A stretch of 64,000 bases of DNA, from contig CAVVFL010000012.1 of NCBI GenBank assembly GCA_963747375.1, positions 91,038 to 155,037 on the forward strand, in the 5' to 3' direction. The translations under genes were made by a program, and so were the position numbers. This document shows positions 9,541 through 17,932 of this stretch, in pieces (position 1 is the stretch's first letter; each line of letters starts with the position of its first letter). Source of the DNA: Sva-07 sp963747375 (GTDB taxonomy: Bacteria > Actinomycetota > Acidimicrobiia > Acidimicrobiales > Ilumatobacteraceae). Under the pieces are notes generated by a model, which was given only the letters and a program-made list of their open reading frames with translations, did no database searches and was not told the origin of the DNA.

Positions 9541-10523
9541 AGAACCTGCTCCCACTGACCGAAGGTCAGCGTGGAGAAGCAGTTCGCGACCTGCAGCGTC
9601 GCCTCGGCGTCGTCGGGTTTCCCGCCAGCGGTGACGCGTCCGGCATGTTCGGCGCGTCCACGCGGGAGGCAGTTGCGAGTTTTCAGCGCCAGCGTGGTCT
9701 CCACGTCAGCGGGACCTGCGACGAACCGACGTGGCTCACTCTGGTGGAAGCCGGCTTCACACTGGGCGACCGCCTCCTGCTGCTCGGGGCACCACAACTG
9801 CGCGGCGACGACGTGGCCGCATTGCAGACCGCCCTCAATCACCTCGGGTTCGACTGTGGACGTCCCGACGGCATCATGGGACCTGCCACGGCTCGGGCGC
9901 TCGAGGATTTCCAACGCAACTCGGGTCTGTCGGCCGATGGCGTCTGCGGCATCCACACGGTGCGCATGCTCGAACTCGTCAGCCGGCAGAGCGGCACCGG
10001 GCCTGGGGTGGCCGTGGTGCGTGAGAACGAGTCGATGACTGCGCATGTGTCGCTGAGCACCGTACGAATCGTCGTGGGCCAGTTCGGCGGTCTCAGCTCG
10101 ATCAGTCGGTCCCTGGCACGCGCGCTGCGCGAGGCAGGCGCCACGGTCATCTCGACCGACGAGTACGAGGCAGGTGCACACGCAGCTGCAGCGAATCGGT
10201 TCGGTGCGAACCTCTACATCGGATTCGAGGCGCGATCGGACGAACGATCGATCATCTCGTACTTTGCCGCACCTACGTTCGAGTCTGTGGGCGGGCGTAC
10301 GCTGGCCTCACAGGCCGCGGCCCGATTGGAGCCCGTGTTCGCCGTCGCACCTGAGGTGCGCGGCATGCGCCTCCCGGTCCTGCGTGAGACCCGGATGCCG
10401 GCGGTGCTGTGTTCGCTCGGACCGGTCCGCGAGATCGTCGATGCAACGGACGCCATTGCCAGTGCGCTCGTGCTGGCGATCGTCGCGTGGGCCTCGTCGC
10501 CGATGACCGATCGCCACACCTGA
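9537..10523 (+). CDS. CwlM-like protein: two PG-binding domains and a degenerate amidase_3 domain
   Basis: The coding frame begins at or just after the trxA stop. Two peptidoglycan-binding (PG_binding_1) repeats are visible: GEAVRDLQRRLGVVGF...FGASTREAVASFQRQ and GDDVAALQTALNHLGFDCG...GPATARALEDFQRN. The C-terminal ~170 residues follow the Amidase_3 pattern (RLPVLRETRMPAVLCSLGP), but the metal-ligand motifs of active amidases (DxGHGG, LHAD) are missing. This suits CwlM, which in mycobacteria is a MurA-activating regulator rather than a hydrolase (established for Mycobacterium; inferred here). Starting at ATG 9645 would delete half of the first repeat. No ATG/GTG/TTG is available earlier, so a CTG overlapping the trxA stop (9537) or CTG 9546 is likely. 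Confidence 0.78.
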   Translation: MKNLLPLTEGQRGEAVRDLQRRLGVVGFPASGDASGMFGASTREAVASFQRQRGLHVSGTCDEPTWLTLVEAGFTLGDRLLLLGAPQLRGDDVAALQTALNHLGFDCGRPDGIMGPATARALEDFQRNSGLSADGVCGIHTVRMLELVSRQSGTGPGVAVVRENESMTAHVSLSTVRIVVGQFGGLSSISRSLARALREAGATVISTDEYEAGAHAAAANRFGANLYIGFEARSDERSIISYFAAPTFESVGGRTLASQAAARLEPVFAVAPEVRGMRLPVLRETRMPAVLCSLGPVREIVDATDAIASALVLAIVAWASSPMTDRHT

Positions 10524-10769
10524 CGCCTACCCACGTGGCCCGAACGCGGCCTGAGCGGATCGATCGGCACTCGCAGGTATAGTTGTCCACAGTCTTGTGC
10601 ACACCTTGTGGGTTTGTCTCGACCAAACGTTGAGCGGATGGTCACCGACAGTGATGAACACCAGGTGAACTCCGGGCAACGGTGACGCTTCGCGTTCACC
10701 TCGATCTGTGGTCTCAGTCTGACGCGCGACCTGAGGATGACACTGCTCGAGGGCACATCGAGGCCTCCC
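10524..10769 (+). other. Convergent intergenic region with a perfect DnaA box
   Basis: This 246-base gap lies between convergent cwlM-like and parB. It holds TTGTCCACA at 10583-10591, a perfect actinobacterial DnaA box, followed by weaker look-alikes (TTGTGCACA near 10595, CTTGTGGG near 10606). A TATAGT hexamer (10578-10583) overlaps the box, but no gene follows on that strand. I see no protein or clear RNA gene. Confidence 0.5.
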
Positions 10770-11678
10770 TCAGCCGGCAATGACGCGATAGATCCGTTCG
10801 AGGTCTTCCAGGTCGGCGAACTCGATGCTCACCCGACCTCGCTTGGCCGACATCTGCACGCTCACACGCGTTTCGAGGTGTTCGGCCAACAGGTTCTCGA
10901 GTTCCAACAGGCCCGGTGGGCGCAGCTTGGTGGCGGGCGTCAGACCAGCCCCATCGATCGGTGTGCTCGTCGGTTCGGGTGGTGCGTCAACCACCGGTTC
11001 GCCATCGCGGCGGACGGCGTCCTCGACCATGCGGACCGACCAACCGCCGGCGACGGCCTCGCGAGCCAGCGATTCCTGGCGTGACCGATCGGGGGTGCCG
11101 AGGAGTGCGCGTGCGTGTCCGGCCGACAACTGTCCGTCGGCGAGCAGACGCTGCACCGCTGGTGGGAGTCCCAGCAGCCGAAGACTGTTGGTGATCGCCG
11201 ACCGACTCTTGCCGACCCGCGACGACACCTGATCATGGGTGAGGCCGAAGTCGTCGATCAGTTGCTGGTAGGCCGCTGATTCCTCGAGCGCAGTGAGGTC
11301 CTGGCGATGCAGGTTCTCCACCAATGCCTGTTCGATCGAGCTCGCGTCGTCGGTCACGCGAATCACCGCCGGAATGGTGGTCAATCCCGCTCGCTGCGCG
11401 GCTCGCCATCGTCGCTCGCCGGCGATCAATTCGTAGGTGTGCTCGTCGAGTGGTCGAATGAGGATCGGCTGGAGAACGCCCATCTCGGCGACCGATGCCG
11501 TCAACTCGCTCAGGCTCTCCTCGTCGAAGTGGACGCGTGGCTGATGCGGGTTCGGGCTGATTGCGGCGACGGCAATGTCGGCCAACACCGCCGCGGAGGC
11601 AGCATCGTCCGTCTCGGGACGTTCGGCCGTCGGGATGATCGAACTCAACCCCTTGCCGAGACCACTAGATCGCGCCAT
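10770..11678 (-). CDS. parB: Chromosome-partitioning protein ParB
   Basis: 302 residues from ATG 11678. Visible are the N-terminal LGKGLSSII segment that contacts ParA, the CTP-binding/ParB box (HQPRVHFDEESL, ELIAGERRWRAAQRAGL, ENLHRQDLTALEES), a central helix-turn-helix (THDQVSSRVGKSRSAITNSLRLLGL) and a C-terminal dimerisation domain. It loads onto parS and spreads as a CTP-dependent clamp. The start is set by MARSSGLGKG and the Shine-Dalgarno GGGAGG just upstream. It overlaps parA by 14 bases, so the two are co-expressed. Confidence 0.96.
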   Translation of the reverse strand: MARSSGLGKGLSSIIPTAERPETDDAASAAVLADIAVAAISPNPHQPRVHFDEESLSELTASVAEMGVLQPILIRPLDEHTYELIAGERRWRAAQRAGLTTIPAVIRVTDDASSIEQALVENLHRQDLTALEESAAYQQLIDDFGLTHDQVSSRVGKSRSAITNSLRLLGLPPAVQRLLADGQLSAGHARALLGTPDRSRQESLAREAVAGGWSVRMVEDAVRRDGEPVVDAPPEPTSTPIDGAGLTPATKLRPPGLLELENLLAEHLETRVSVQMSAKRGRVSIEFADLEDLERIYRVIAG

Positions 11679-12525
11679 GGTGCACCTCCCGTGCAGCGTC
11701 TCGATAGGCAATGGCACCCCGCGACGTGGGATCGAATGTGGTGATGGGTTGACCGAACGACGGCGCCTCGGACAACCGGACCGACCGGGGAATCACCGAC
11801 TTGAGCACCTTGTCACCGAAGTGTTCGCGCACTTCACTGACGACCTGGCCGGACAGCTTGGTCCGGGCGTCGTACATCACGCAGAGAATCGTACTGACAT
11901 CCAACGATGGGTTGAGGTTGCGTTTGACCAAGTCGACGTTGCGGAGCAATTGGCCAAGACCTTCCAGCGCGTAGTACTCGCACTGGATCGGAACCAGCAC
12001 CTCGCGGGCGGCGGCGAGGCCGTTGACGGTGAGAAGGCCCAACGATGGGGGACAGTCGATCAAGACGTAGTCGTAGTCGTCCAGCACCGCATCGATCGCC
12101 CGCTTGAGACGTTGCTCACGGCTGAACGCCGGGACGAGTTCGATCTCGGCACCGGCGAGGTCGAGTGACGCGGGCGCAACGAAGAGGTTTCGCACGTCGG
12201 TCGGCTCGACGACATTCTCGAGTGGTTCCTCATGCATCAGCACGTGGTACATCGAGTGCTCGAGACCTCGGTTCTCGATGCCGAGTCCGGTCGATGCGTT
12301 GCCCTGCGGATCGAGATCGATGATCAGGGTGCGCAATCCCATGTCGGCAAGGGCCGCACCGAGGTTCACCGTGGTCGTCGTCTTGCCGACGCCACCCTTC
12401 TGGTTGGCCAGCGCGATGATGCGGGGCAACGGGTGTCGATCGTGAGGCCTCGGTGGTGGTCCGGATGGGCCCGGATCAACGGTGGGCTCCGGGAAAACGG
12501 ACGCCGGGGCGTCATGATCCGACAC
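11665..12525 (-). CDS. parA: Chromosome-partitioning ATPase ParA/Soj
   Basis: The deviant Walker A motif ANQKGGVGKTTTTVNLG, Walker A' LIIDLDPQGNAS and YVLIDCPPSLGLLT identify a ParA/Soj ATPase. GTG 12525 is preferred because GGAG lies 5 bases upstream, giving 286 residues with a proline-rich N-terminal tail. A GTG at 12603 in the same frame would add 26 unconserved residues. Between the two candidate starts is an inverted repeat (12547-12569). parB follows with a 14-base overlap, and two parS sites lie 100-165 bases upstream. Confidence 0.94.
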   Translation of the reverse strand: MSDHDAPASVFPEPTVDPGPSGPPPRPHDRHPLPRIIALANQKGGVGKTTTTVNLGAALADMGLRTLIIDLDPQGNASTGLGIENRGLEHSMYHVLMHEEPLENVVEPTDVRNLFVAPASLDLAGAEIELVPAFSREQRLKRAIDAVLDDYDYVLIDCPPSLGLLTVNGLAAAREVLVPIQCEYYALEGLGQLLRNVDLVKRNLNPSLDVSTILCVMYDARTKLSGQVVSEVREHFGDKVLKSVIPRSVRLSEAPSFGQPITTFDPTSRGAIAYRDAAREVHHGAI

Positions 12526-12546
12526 GAATACTCCAGTAGGAACGTG

Positions 12547-12569
12547 TCGCGGGATGGGAGCTCCCGCGA
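12547..12569. repeat. Inverted repeat ahead of parA
   Basis: TCGCGGGA (12547-12554) and TCCCGCGA (12562-12569) form an 8-bp stem with a 7-base loop, and the palindrome GGGAGCTCCC (12556-12565) overlaps it. If parA starts at 12525 this lies in its 5' leader, where it could be an operator or a structured leader; this is inference. Confidence 0.5.
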
Positions 12570-12623
12570 CGGGATCTCCCCACTCTGCCGTACCGGCCGC
12601 CACGACACAAGTATTTGCGTCAA

Positions 12624-12639
12624 TGTTTCACGTGAAACC
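12624..12639. promoter_or_regulatory. parS site 1
   Basis: TGTTTCACGTGAAACC matches the 16-bp parS consensus (TGTTTCACGTGAAACA) at 15 positions. It is the ParB loading site, placed between rsmG and parA, as is common near actinobacterial origins. Confidence 0.93.
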
Positions 12640-12671
12640 ACAGGGAGATACTCGGTGTCGATCCATCGGAA

Positions 12672-12687
12672 TGTTCCACGTGAAACA
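12672..12687. promoter_or_regulatory. parS site 2
   Basis: TGTTCCACGTGAAACA matches the parS consensus at 15 of 16 positions. It lies 48 bases from site 1, giving a tandem pair. Confidence 0.92.
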
Positions 12688-12746
12688 TCCGTGGCACAGC
12701 GGGGCAGGGGAGTCCCACTCCGATCCCCATCGTCGAGGTGGTGTGC

Positions 12747-13283
12747 TCAGCTGTCCAGTCGAACGAAGACCGCGACGGCGCTGAGCAGGCCCGTGATGCG
12801 TTCGACTCCCGCACGCCTCAGCCCATCGGCGTCCCAGCGGTCACCCGTCGGAGGTTCACTGATCACGACGAGACCACCGGGACGAACCACACGTGCTGCC
12901 GCTTCCAGTGTCTCGGCCGGCGGACCGAACCCTCGGGCCACCGCCGCATCGAACAACGGGTCGGGGTGGAATACCCCGACGTCGACGGCCGTGACCGAGA
13001 CACGCTCGCTCCAGCCCAGTCGCCGAACGATGCGCTCGAGGAAATCGGTACGTTTCGTGCGCCGATCGAGCAGCGTCACATGCAGGTCCGGTCGGGTACT
13101 CGCGATGACGAGTCCAGGCACTCCACCACCGGAGCCGAGATCGATCACACGAGCATCGGCCGGGAGTCCGTCGAGACTCTCGACGAATGCTCCAGCGTGT
13201 TCGATCACCTCGGCGATGGGACGTGCGCCGAGAAACCCGAGACGTTGGGCTTCGGTCAGCGCGTCGACGAGTCCGTCATCCAC
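12747..13283 (-). CDS. rsmG: 16S rRNA (guanine-N7) methyltransferase RsmG
   Basis: 178 residues, somewhat short for the family (usually ~200-240). The SAM-binding motif VIDLGSGGGVPGLVIA and the downstream LLDRRTKRTDFLERIVRRLG are characteristic. RsmG (GidB) methylates G527 of 16S rRNA using S-adenosylmethionine. GTG 13283 is the first plausible start after the jag stop 40 bases upstream. It belongs to the jag-rsmG-parA-parB block, as in most actinobacteria, and the gap to parA carries both parS sites. Confidence 0.93.
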   Translation of the reverse strand: MDDGLVDALTEAQRLGFLGARPIAEVIEHAGAFVESLDGLPADARVIDLGSGGGVPGLVIASTRPDLHVTLLDRRTKRTDFLERIVRRLGWSERVSVTAVDVGVFHPDPLFDAAVARGFGPPAETLEAAARVVRPGGLVVISEPPTGDRWDADGLRRAGVERITGLLSAVAVFVRLDS

Positions 13284-13323
13284 GCGGCAGCACCATCGAC
13301 TCGGGACCGGTCACCCGGTGCTC

Positions 13324-14256
13324 TCAGGCCGGGTCGACGATGATGCGACGATCGGGGTCTTCGCCCACCGAGCGAGTGGTGACCCCGTCGATCTCGTTGA
13401 GGACGTCGTGGACGACCTTGCGATCGGCCGACGTCATCGGCTCCAGTGAACGGGCGGTACCCGACGAGAGCACCTGGTCGGCAACATCGCGAGCGAACGA
13501 ACCCAGGGCTGCTTCGCGGCGCTCCCGGTAGCCGGCCACGTCGACACGCAGGCGGGTCTCATGGTCGCCCAGGCGGCGCTGGGCGGCGACGCGAGCGAGA
13601 TCCTGCACCGCGTTGAGTGTCCGACCGCCGGGACCGACGAGCAAGCCGAGTTCACTTCCGGTCACGGTCACCTCGAGTTCGATACCGTCGACCTTCACCG
13701 CGACAGCGGCGTCCGCGCCGAATGCCGTCGTCAAACCCTCCATGAATGCGACGGCAGCGGTCCCCACTTCTTCGGGGGTCACCGTGGACTCGGGTCGCTC
13801 GTCGTTGGTCATCGTGGTCTCCTCGTTGCGCTTGCTGGTGGTGGTACGCCGACGCGAGCGCTGCGGCGTCGATGAGTCAGATGATGCAGTCGTACCGACG
13901 GCATCGTCCTGGACGGGCTCGCTGGTGTCGTTCGTCGAGGGCGTGCTCGCTGACTTGGGCGTCCTCGTCGATGACTTGGCCGGTGTCTTGGCCGGTGATT
14001 CGGACGACGACTCGGACACTGCCGACGTTGCGGAACCGTCGGAGCGGCCCCGACGGCGGCGCTCCTGCTTCGGGCGCACCTGAGCGGGGCGTACTCGCGC
14101 CCGCAGGCGTGCCTCCCCGCGAACCCGACCGAACAGCCCGGGTCGGGGCTCCTCGATCACGTCGAACTCGGCTTCATCGGCGGCCACGCCGAGTTGATCG
14201 AGGGCCGCCTCGCGGGCCGCATCGATGGTCTTCGCGGTGGTTTCTACCCACTCCAT
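13324..14256 (-). CDS. Jag/KhpB RNA-binding protein (Jag_N, KH, R3H)
   Basis: 310 residues. The Jag_N domain is at residues 1-50 (EWVETTAKTIDAAREAALDQ; GLFGRVRGEARLR). A long Ser/Thr/Pro/Lys-rich linker follows, then a KH domain (VTVTGSELGLLVGPGGRTL) and an R3H domain with DVAGYRERREAAL and the R-x3-H-type ending (SADRKVVHDVL). KhpB-type proteins bind RNA and affect cell division and elongation in other bacteria. The linker is unusually long. It sits immediately downstream of yidC, the conserved arrangement. Confidence 0.93.
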   Translation of the reverse strand: MEWVETTAKTIDAAREAALDQLGVAADEAEFDVIEEPRPGLFGRVRGEARLRARVRPAQVRPKQERRRRGRSDGSATSAVSESSSESPAKTPAKSSTRTPKSASTPSTNDTSEPVQDDAVGTTASSDSSTPQRSRRRTTTSKRNEETTMTNDERPESTVTPEEVGTAAVAFMEGLTTAFGADAAVAVKVDGIELEVTVTGSELGLLVGPGGRTLNAVQDLARVAAQRRLGDHETRLRVDVAGYRERREAALGSFARDVADQVLSSGTARSLEPMTSADRKVVHDVLNEIDGVTTRSVGEDPDRRIIVDPA

Positions 14257-14313
14257 GGATCATTCACTTTCTGGTACGGGCAGCAGCGTCAACGACAGCG
14301 CTGCCAGGGGGCG

Positions 14314-15453
14314 TCAGGTCGACTTCTTGGGGGTCTTGGGGCGTGACGACTTGCCCGCCTTGGCTGCCTTGGCGCGTTGGGCCTCGGCCTCCTGGCGCGA
14401 TGGTGTCGGACGGCCTTTCGCATTGGCTGATGGCGTCGGACGGTTCTTGGGCGGCGTGACACGCTTGCTGGTCACGTCCTTGCTGGCTGCCGGTGTGGCG
14501 TCCTTCTTCGATGCCGGCGACGCCTTCGATGACGCCTTCGATGACGAACCGGTACCGAGATCTCGTTTGGCTTGCGAGAACAGGCCACCGCTCTCGCCGT
14601 TCTTCTTGGCCTCCTCGCGCGCCGCCTCGCCTGCACGCTGAGCCTGGCGGCCGAGTGACTCGTCGTGGCCATAGAACGCACGGGTGATGTAGGCCTGCTG
14701 GGCAATGCGCAGCAACGTCTGGAAGAGGTAGTAGACGACCAGGGCGGACAGGAAGAAGATCTGGAAGACCGCAAAGAACACGGGCAGGTACTGCATCAAC
14801 TTCTGCTGACCAACCGACATCGTCGGGCTGATCGAGGCGCGGGCGGCGACCATGCGCTGCTGGACGAAGTACAGCGCGCCGAGCACCACCACGAGGAGCA
14901 CATAGGGCAACGCCGCCACGAACCCGTTCGTGATCTCGACGGCAGCCGACTTCGAGAGGTCCAGACCCAGCGACATCATCTCGTGCAAGCCGTACAGCGA
15001 CTTGTACAAGGCAGAGTCGAGCGACAGGTAGCGGGGGATGAACCCGGGGTCGAGAACTTCGTCAGGGCGATCGAATGCACCCCAGACCGCGTCGGAGATC
15101 GGTCGCGCCGAGCCCCGAGGAGCGTAGGTCAGACCCCGCAGCACCCGGAACATGATGATGAAGACCGGCATCTGCGCCACCAGCGGCAGACAGGAGGCCA
15201 TGGGATTGACCTTGTGCTCCTGGTAGAGCTTCATCATCTCTTCGTTGAGCTTGGTGCGGTCGTTGCGATACTCGTTCTGCAGCTTGCGCATCTCGGGCGC
15301 CAACCGCTGCATCTCGAGCATTCCCTTGGTGCTCTTGAGCGTCAGAGGTGTCGTAATCGCCATCACGACGGCAGCGATGAGCGCAATGGCCAAGATGTAG
15401 CTGTCGGTGAAGCCGTAGAACCATGACAAGAGTGCGGCGGGGATTTCGAACAT
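14314..15453 (-). CDS. yidC: Membrane protein insertase YidC
   Basis: 379 residues, Gram-positive/actinobacterial YidC without the large periplasmic domain. It has about five membrane segments, including ILAIALIAAVVMAITTPLTL, PLVAQMPVFIIMFRVL and FVAALPYVLLVVVLGALYF, and a long basic Ser/Lys/Pro-rich C-terminal tail rich in KASSKASPASKK-type repeats that probably contacts ribosomes. It inserts and folds membrane proteins with or without SecYEG. It starts 3 bases after the yidD stop. Confidence 0.95.
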   Translation of the reverse strand: MFEIPAALLSWFYGFTDSYILAIALIAAVVMAITTPLTLKSTKGMLEMQRLAPEMRKLQNEYRNDRTKLNEEMMKLYQEHKVNPMASCLPLVAQMPVFIIMFRVLRGLTYAPRGSARPISDAVWGAFDRPDEVLDPGFIPRYLSLDSALYKSLYGLHEMMSLGLDLSKSAAVEITNGFVAALPYVLLVVVLGALYFVQQRMVAARASISPTMSVGQQKLMQYLPVFFAVFQIFFLSALVVYYLFQTLLRIAQQAYITRAFYGHDESLGRQAQRAGEAAREEAKKNGESGGLFSQAKRDLGTGSSSKASSKASPASKKDATPAASKDVTSKRVTPPKNRPTPSANAKGRPTPSRQEAEAQRAKAAKAGKSSRPKTPKKST

Positions 15454-15456
15454 CGC

Positions 15457-15753
15457 TCAGTGGTCCTTTTGGACGTGGGGCATCGGATGGGCACTGCCGG
15501 TGGATGCAACGGAGCGGCCGGCAGCGTGTGAATCAGCCTCGGGAACCGGATCGAAGCCCGACGGACCGAGCGGTCGACAACGCACCAGACGACGAACGGT
15601 CAACCACGATCCCCGCACCGTGCCGTGCACTTCGTAGGCCTCGTGGGCATACGCCGAACAGGTCGGGTAGAAACGACAGGGCGACGGACGCCCGGAAAAT
15701 GCCCGCTGGTACGCCTCGATCCACGACAGCGCACGACGCTGCATCCAGGTCAT
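15457..15753 (-). CDS. yidD: Membrane protein insertion efficiency factor YidD
   Basis: 98 residues. Family signatures are YQRAFSGRPSPCRFYPTCSAYAHEA, with the conserved CRFxPxCSxYA element, and VRRLVRCRPLGPSGFDPVPE. It assists YidC-dependent insertion at the inner membrane. ATG 15753 overlaps the rnpA stop in an ATGA arrangement. Confidence 0.95.
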   Translation of the reverse strand: MTWMQRRALSWIEAYQRAFSGRPSPCRFYPTCSAYAHEAYEVHGTVRGSWLTVRRLVRCRPLGPSGFDPVPEADSHAAGRSVASTGSAHPMPHVQKDH

Positions 15754-16085
15754 GGCGCTGTGGTCGATCGGGCCACAAGCTCGAGCATCAGGTTCTGCAG
15801 ACTCTGCTCGAGTTCTGGGAACGTACGTTCGGTGGCGCGAGGGCTGGCGCCGATGAGCAGGAGCCCCGGCGGCACCTCGCAGTCGCGCAGTACCGCTCGT
15901 AGCCGCCGGCGCAGCAGATTGCGCTGGACGGCGGACCCGGTGGCGCGACCGATGGCGAATGCCACCTGTGGTGGAACCACCTCGGAATCGGGAACGAACG
16001 AGCACCAGAGCGGATCGATCCGCACACGCACGCCGTCTCGCCGGAGGCGAATGAAAGCGTCGCGTTCGCGAATCCGGCCGATCAA
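15750..16085 (-). CDS. rnpA: Ribonuclease P protein component
   Basis: 111 residues. The RNR motif region is RATGSAVQRNLLRRRLRAVLR, preceded by VAFAIGRATG, diagnostic for RnpA. It supports the catalytic RNase P RNA in 5' maturation of tRNAs. The TTG at 16085-16083 is chosen because it overlaps the rpmH TGA and yields the usual short head (IGRIRERDAFIRLRRDG). An upstream extension would run through the rpmH gene. Confidence 0.93.
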   Translation of the reverse strand: MIGRIRERDAFIRLRRDGVRVRIDPLWCSFVPDSEVVPPQVAFAIGRATGSAVQRNLLRRRLRAVLRDCEVPPGLLLIGASPRATERTFPELEQSLQNLMLELVARSTTAP

Positions 16086-16216
16086 GCCGACAGACGGGCG
16101 CGGCCCTTGGCGCGACGGGATTTCAGCACGGCGCGGCCGGCCCGGGTGCTCATGCGCGCACGGAAGCCGTGTTTGCGGGCTCGGCGGCGGTTGTTGGGCT
16201 GATAGGTACGCTTCAC
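16082..16216 (-). CDS. rpmH: 50S ribosomal protein L34
   Basis: 44 residues with the complete L34 signature KRTYQPNNRRRARKHGFRAR followed by AGRAVLKSRRAKGR. GTG 16216 is fixed by the invariant VKRT(Y/F)QPNN start. It is the first gene of the rpmH-rnpA-yidD-yidC-jag-rsmG block and is divergent from dnaA. Confidence 0.97.
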   Translation of the reverse strand: MKRTYQPNNRRRARKHGFRARMSTRAGRAVLKSRRAKGRARLSA

Positions 16217-16552
16217 GACGATCTCCGGACACTTCTCGATGCAGGAATCACGAACTGCGCAGGGAACCACGCGATCCACCTGCACAGACTGACCTGCCAA
16301 GGCTACGGCCACGCGTGCACTTGCGCCAACCATCCGGGCAAACCACACGCGTGTAAGTTGTCCACAGGACCGATCGTGACGCGTCTTCCCAGCGTAAGGG
16401 CCATGAAGTGCAGTATTCAGGTGTCGACGGAGCGAAGTTTTCCTCCGACGAACGACGTGGTAGGTTCATCCGCCCGCCCACTCTTCGGCACATGTCCACA
16501 TCGTGTGGACAACCGTGTGGACTGTCGGTGGTGCAGATCGGGAGATGGCCAG
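16217..16552 (+). other. rpmH-dnaA intergenic region with DnaA boxes
   Basis: 336 bases without a protein gene. It holds TTGTCCACA at 16358-16366 (perfect), ATGTCCACA at 16492-16500, TGTGGACAA at 16504-16512 (perfect, reverse) and TGTGGACTG at 16516-16524. The cluster just before dnaA probably autoregulates dnaA and may form part of oriC. The promoters of rpmH and dnaA must also lie here. Confidence 0.75.
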
Positions 16553-17932
16553 GTGAGCGAGAGCACAGACGTGTGGACCCAGGTGACGTTGTCGTTGCGT
16601 TCACAACTCGCCGAGTCCGTCTGGTTCTCGACCTTTCAGGATGTGTCACCGTTGGAATCCGATTCCGACACGCTGCGACTGCTCGCTCCGAGCGCGTACG
16701 TCCGTGATCGGATCCTGACCCGATACCTCCCGCTCGTCACCGCCGCCCTGGAGGATGCCAACGAGGGCCACCGCCGGGTGGAGATCGACGTCGAGACCGG
16801 AGAAGCCGTCATCGAGGTCGACACCACCTCGTTCGACGACAACGCGTCCGACGTCGACACTGCCGCCCGGCCCGACGAACGATCGTCACAGCGATCGTTG
16901 CTCCTCGACGAGGCTGGATTGAATCCCCGCTACACCTTCGAAACGTTCGTGAAGGGCGCATCAAACCAGTTCGCACTCGCAGCCGCCCTGCGCGTCGCCG
17001 AAACCCCCGGGCGCAGCTACAACCCGCTGTTCATCTACGGATCGGCCGGTCTGGGCAAGACCCATCTGCTCCACGCGATCGGCCACTACGTCCACTCCAA
17101 CTACCAACATCACGAGGTCAGGTACGTCTCGACCGAGACGTTCATGAACGAATACGTCGACGCGATCCGCCAGAACACCACCAACTCACTGCGCCGCCGG
17201 TACCGCGACATCGACGTGCTGCTGATCGACGACATCCAGTTCATTGCCGGCAAGGAAGGGCTCCAGGAGGAGTTCTTCCACACGTTCAACTCCCTGCACG
17301 GCGCCAACAAGCAGGTCGTGATCTCGTCCGACCGCATGCCCGACGCCATTCCGACGCTCGAGGAACGTCTTCGAGGTCGCTTCAAGTGGGGCCTGATCAC
17401 CGACATCCAGCCACCCGACCTCGAGACGCGCCTCGCCATCTTGCGCAACAAGTCCGAACGTGACCGCGTGATGGTGCCCGACGAGACGCTCGAGTTCATC
17501 GCCACCAACATCGCCACCAACATCCGCGAACTCGAAGGCGCACTGATCCGGGTCACCGCCTACGCCAGTTTGAACCAGGTGCCGATCACGACCGATCTGG
17601 CCCAGACGCAACTCGCTGATCTGCTCAACGACAGCAAGCCCAAGGCCCGTACCGACGAGGAGTTGCTGGCCGACATCGCAGCCATCTTGAAGTTCCCGGT
17701 CGAGGACCTCAAGGGTCGCAGCCGGCAGCGTCCACTCGTGACCGGGCGCCAGATCGCCATGTACGTGTTCCGCGAACTGACCGATCTGAGCTATCCCGCG
17801 ATTGCACGCCTGTTCGGCGGACGTGACCACACCACGGTCATCCACGCCAACGAGAAGATCCAGCGTCTGATGAGCGAGCGCAAACAGATCTACGACCAGG
17901 TCACCGATCTCCTGCAGCAGCTCAAGGCATGA
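16553..17932 (+). CDS. dnaA: Chromosomal replication initiator DnaA
   Basis: 459 residues. Domain I is VWTQVTLSLRSQLAESVWFSTF, the linker is short, and the AAA+ domain has Walker A (IYGSAGLGKTHLLHAIG) and Walker B (DVLLIDDIQFIAG). Domain IV ends with the DnaA box-binding motif ARLFGGRDHTTVIHA. It binds the boxes on both sides of its gene and opens oriC. GTG 16553 gives a normal-length protein. The upstream stretch in the same frame is not DnaA-like. Confidence 0.97.
   Translation: MSESTDVWTQVTLSLRSQLAESVWFSTFQDVSPLESDSDTLRLLAPSAYVRDRILTRYLPLVTAALEDANEGHRRVEIDVETGEAVIEVDTTSFDDNASDVDTAARPDERSSQRSLLLDEAGLNPRYTFETFVKGASNQFALAAALRVAETPGRSYNPLFIYGSAGLGKTHLLHAIGHYVHSNYQHHEVRYVSTETFMNEYVDAIRQNTTNSLRRRYRDIDVLLIDDIQFIAGKEGLQEEFFHTFNSLHGANKQVVISSDRMPDAIPTLEERLRGRFKWGLITDIQPPDLETRLAILRNKSERDRVMVPDETLEFIATNIATNIRELEGALIRVTAYASLNQVPITTDLAQTQLADLLNDSKPKARTDEELLADIAAILKFPVEDLKGRSRQRPLVTGRQIAMYVFRELTDLSYPAIARLFGGRDHTTVIHANEKIQRLMSERKQIYDQVTDLLQQLKA

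Noticed and set aside
9645..9647. ATG as start of the CwlM-like gene
   Set aside because: It would remove the first half of the first peptidoglycan-binding repeat, which is coded in frame upstream.
12601..12603. GTG as start of parA
   Set aside because: No Shine-Dalgarno and an unconserved 26-residue extension containing an inverted repeat; GTG 12525 has GGAG at ideal spacing.
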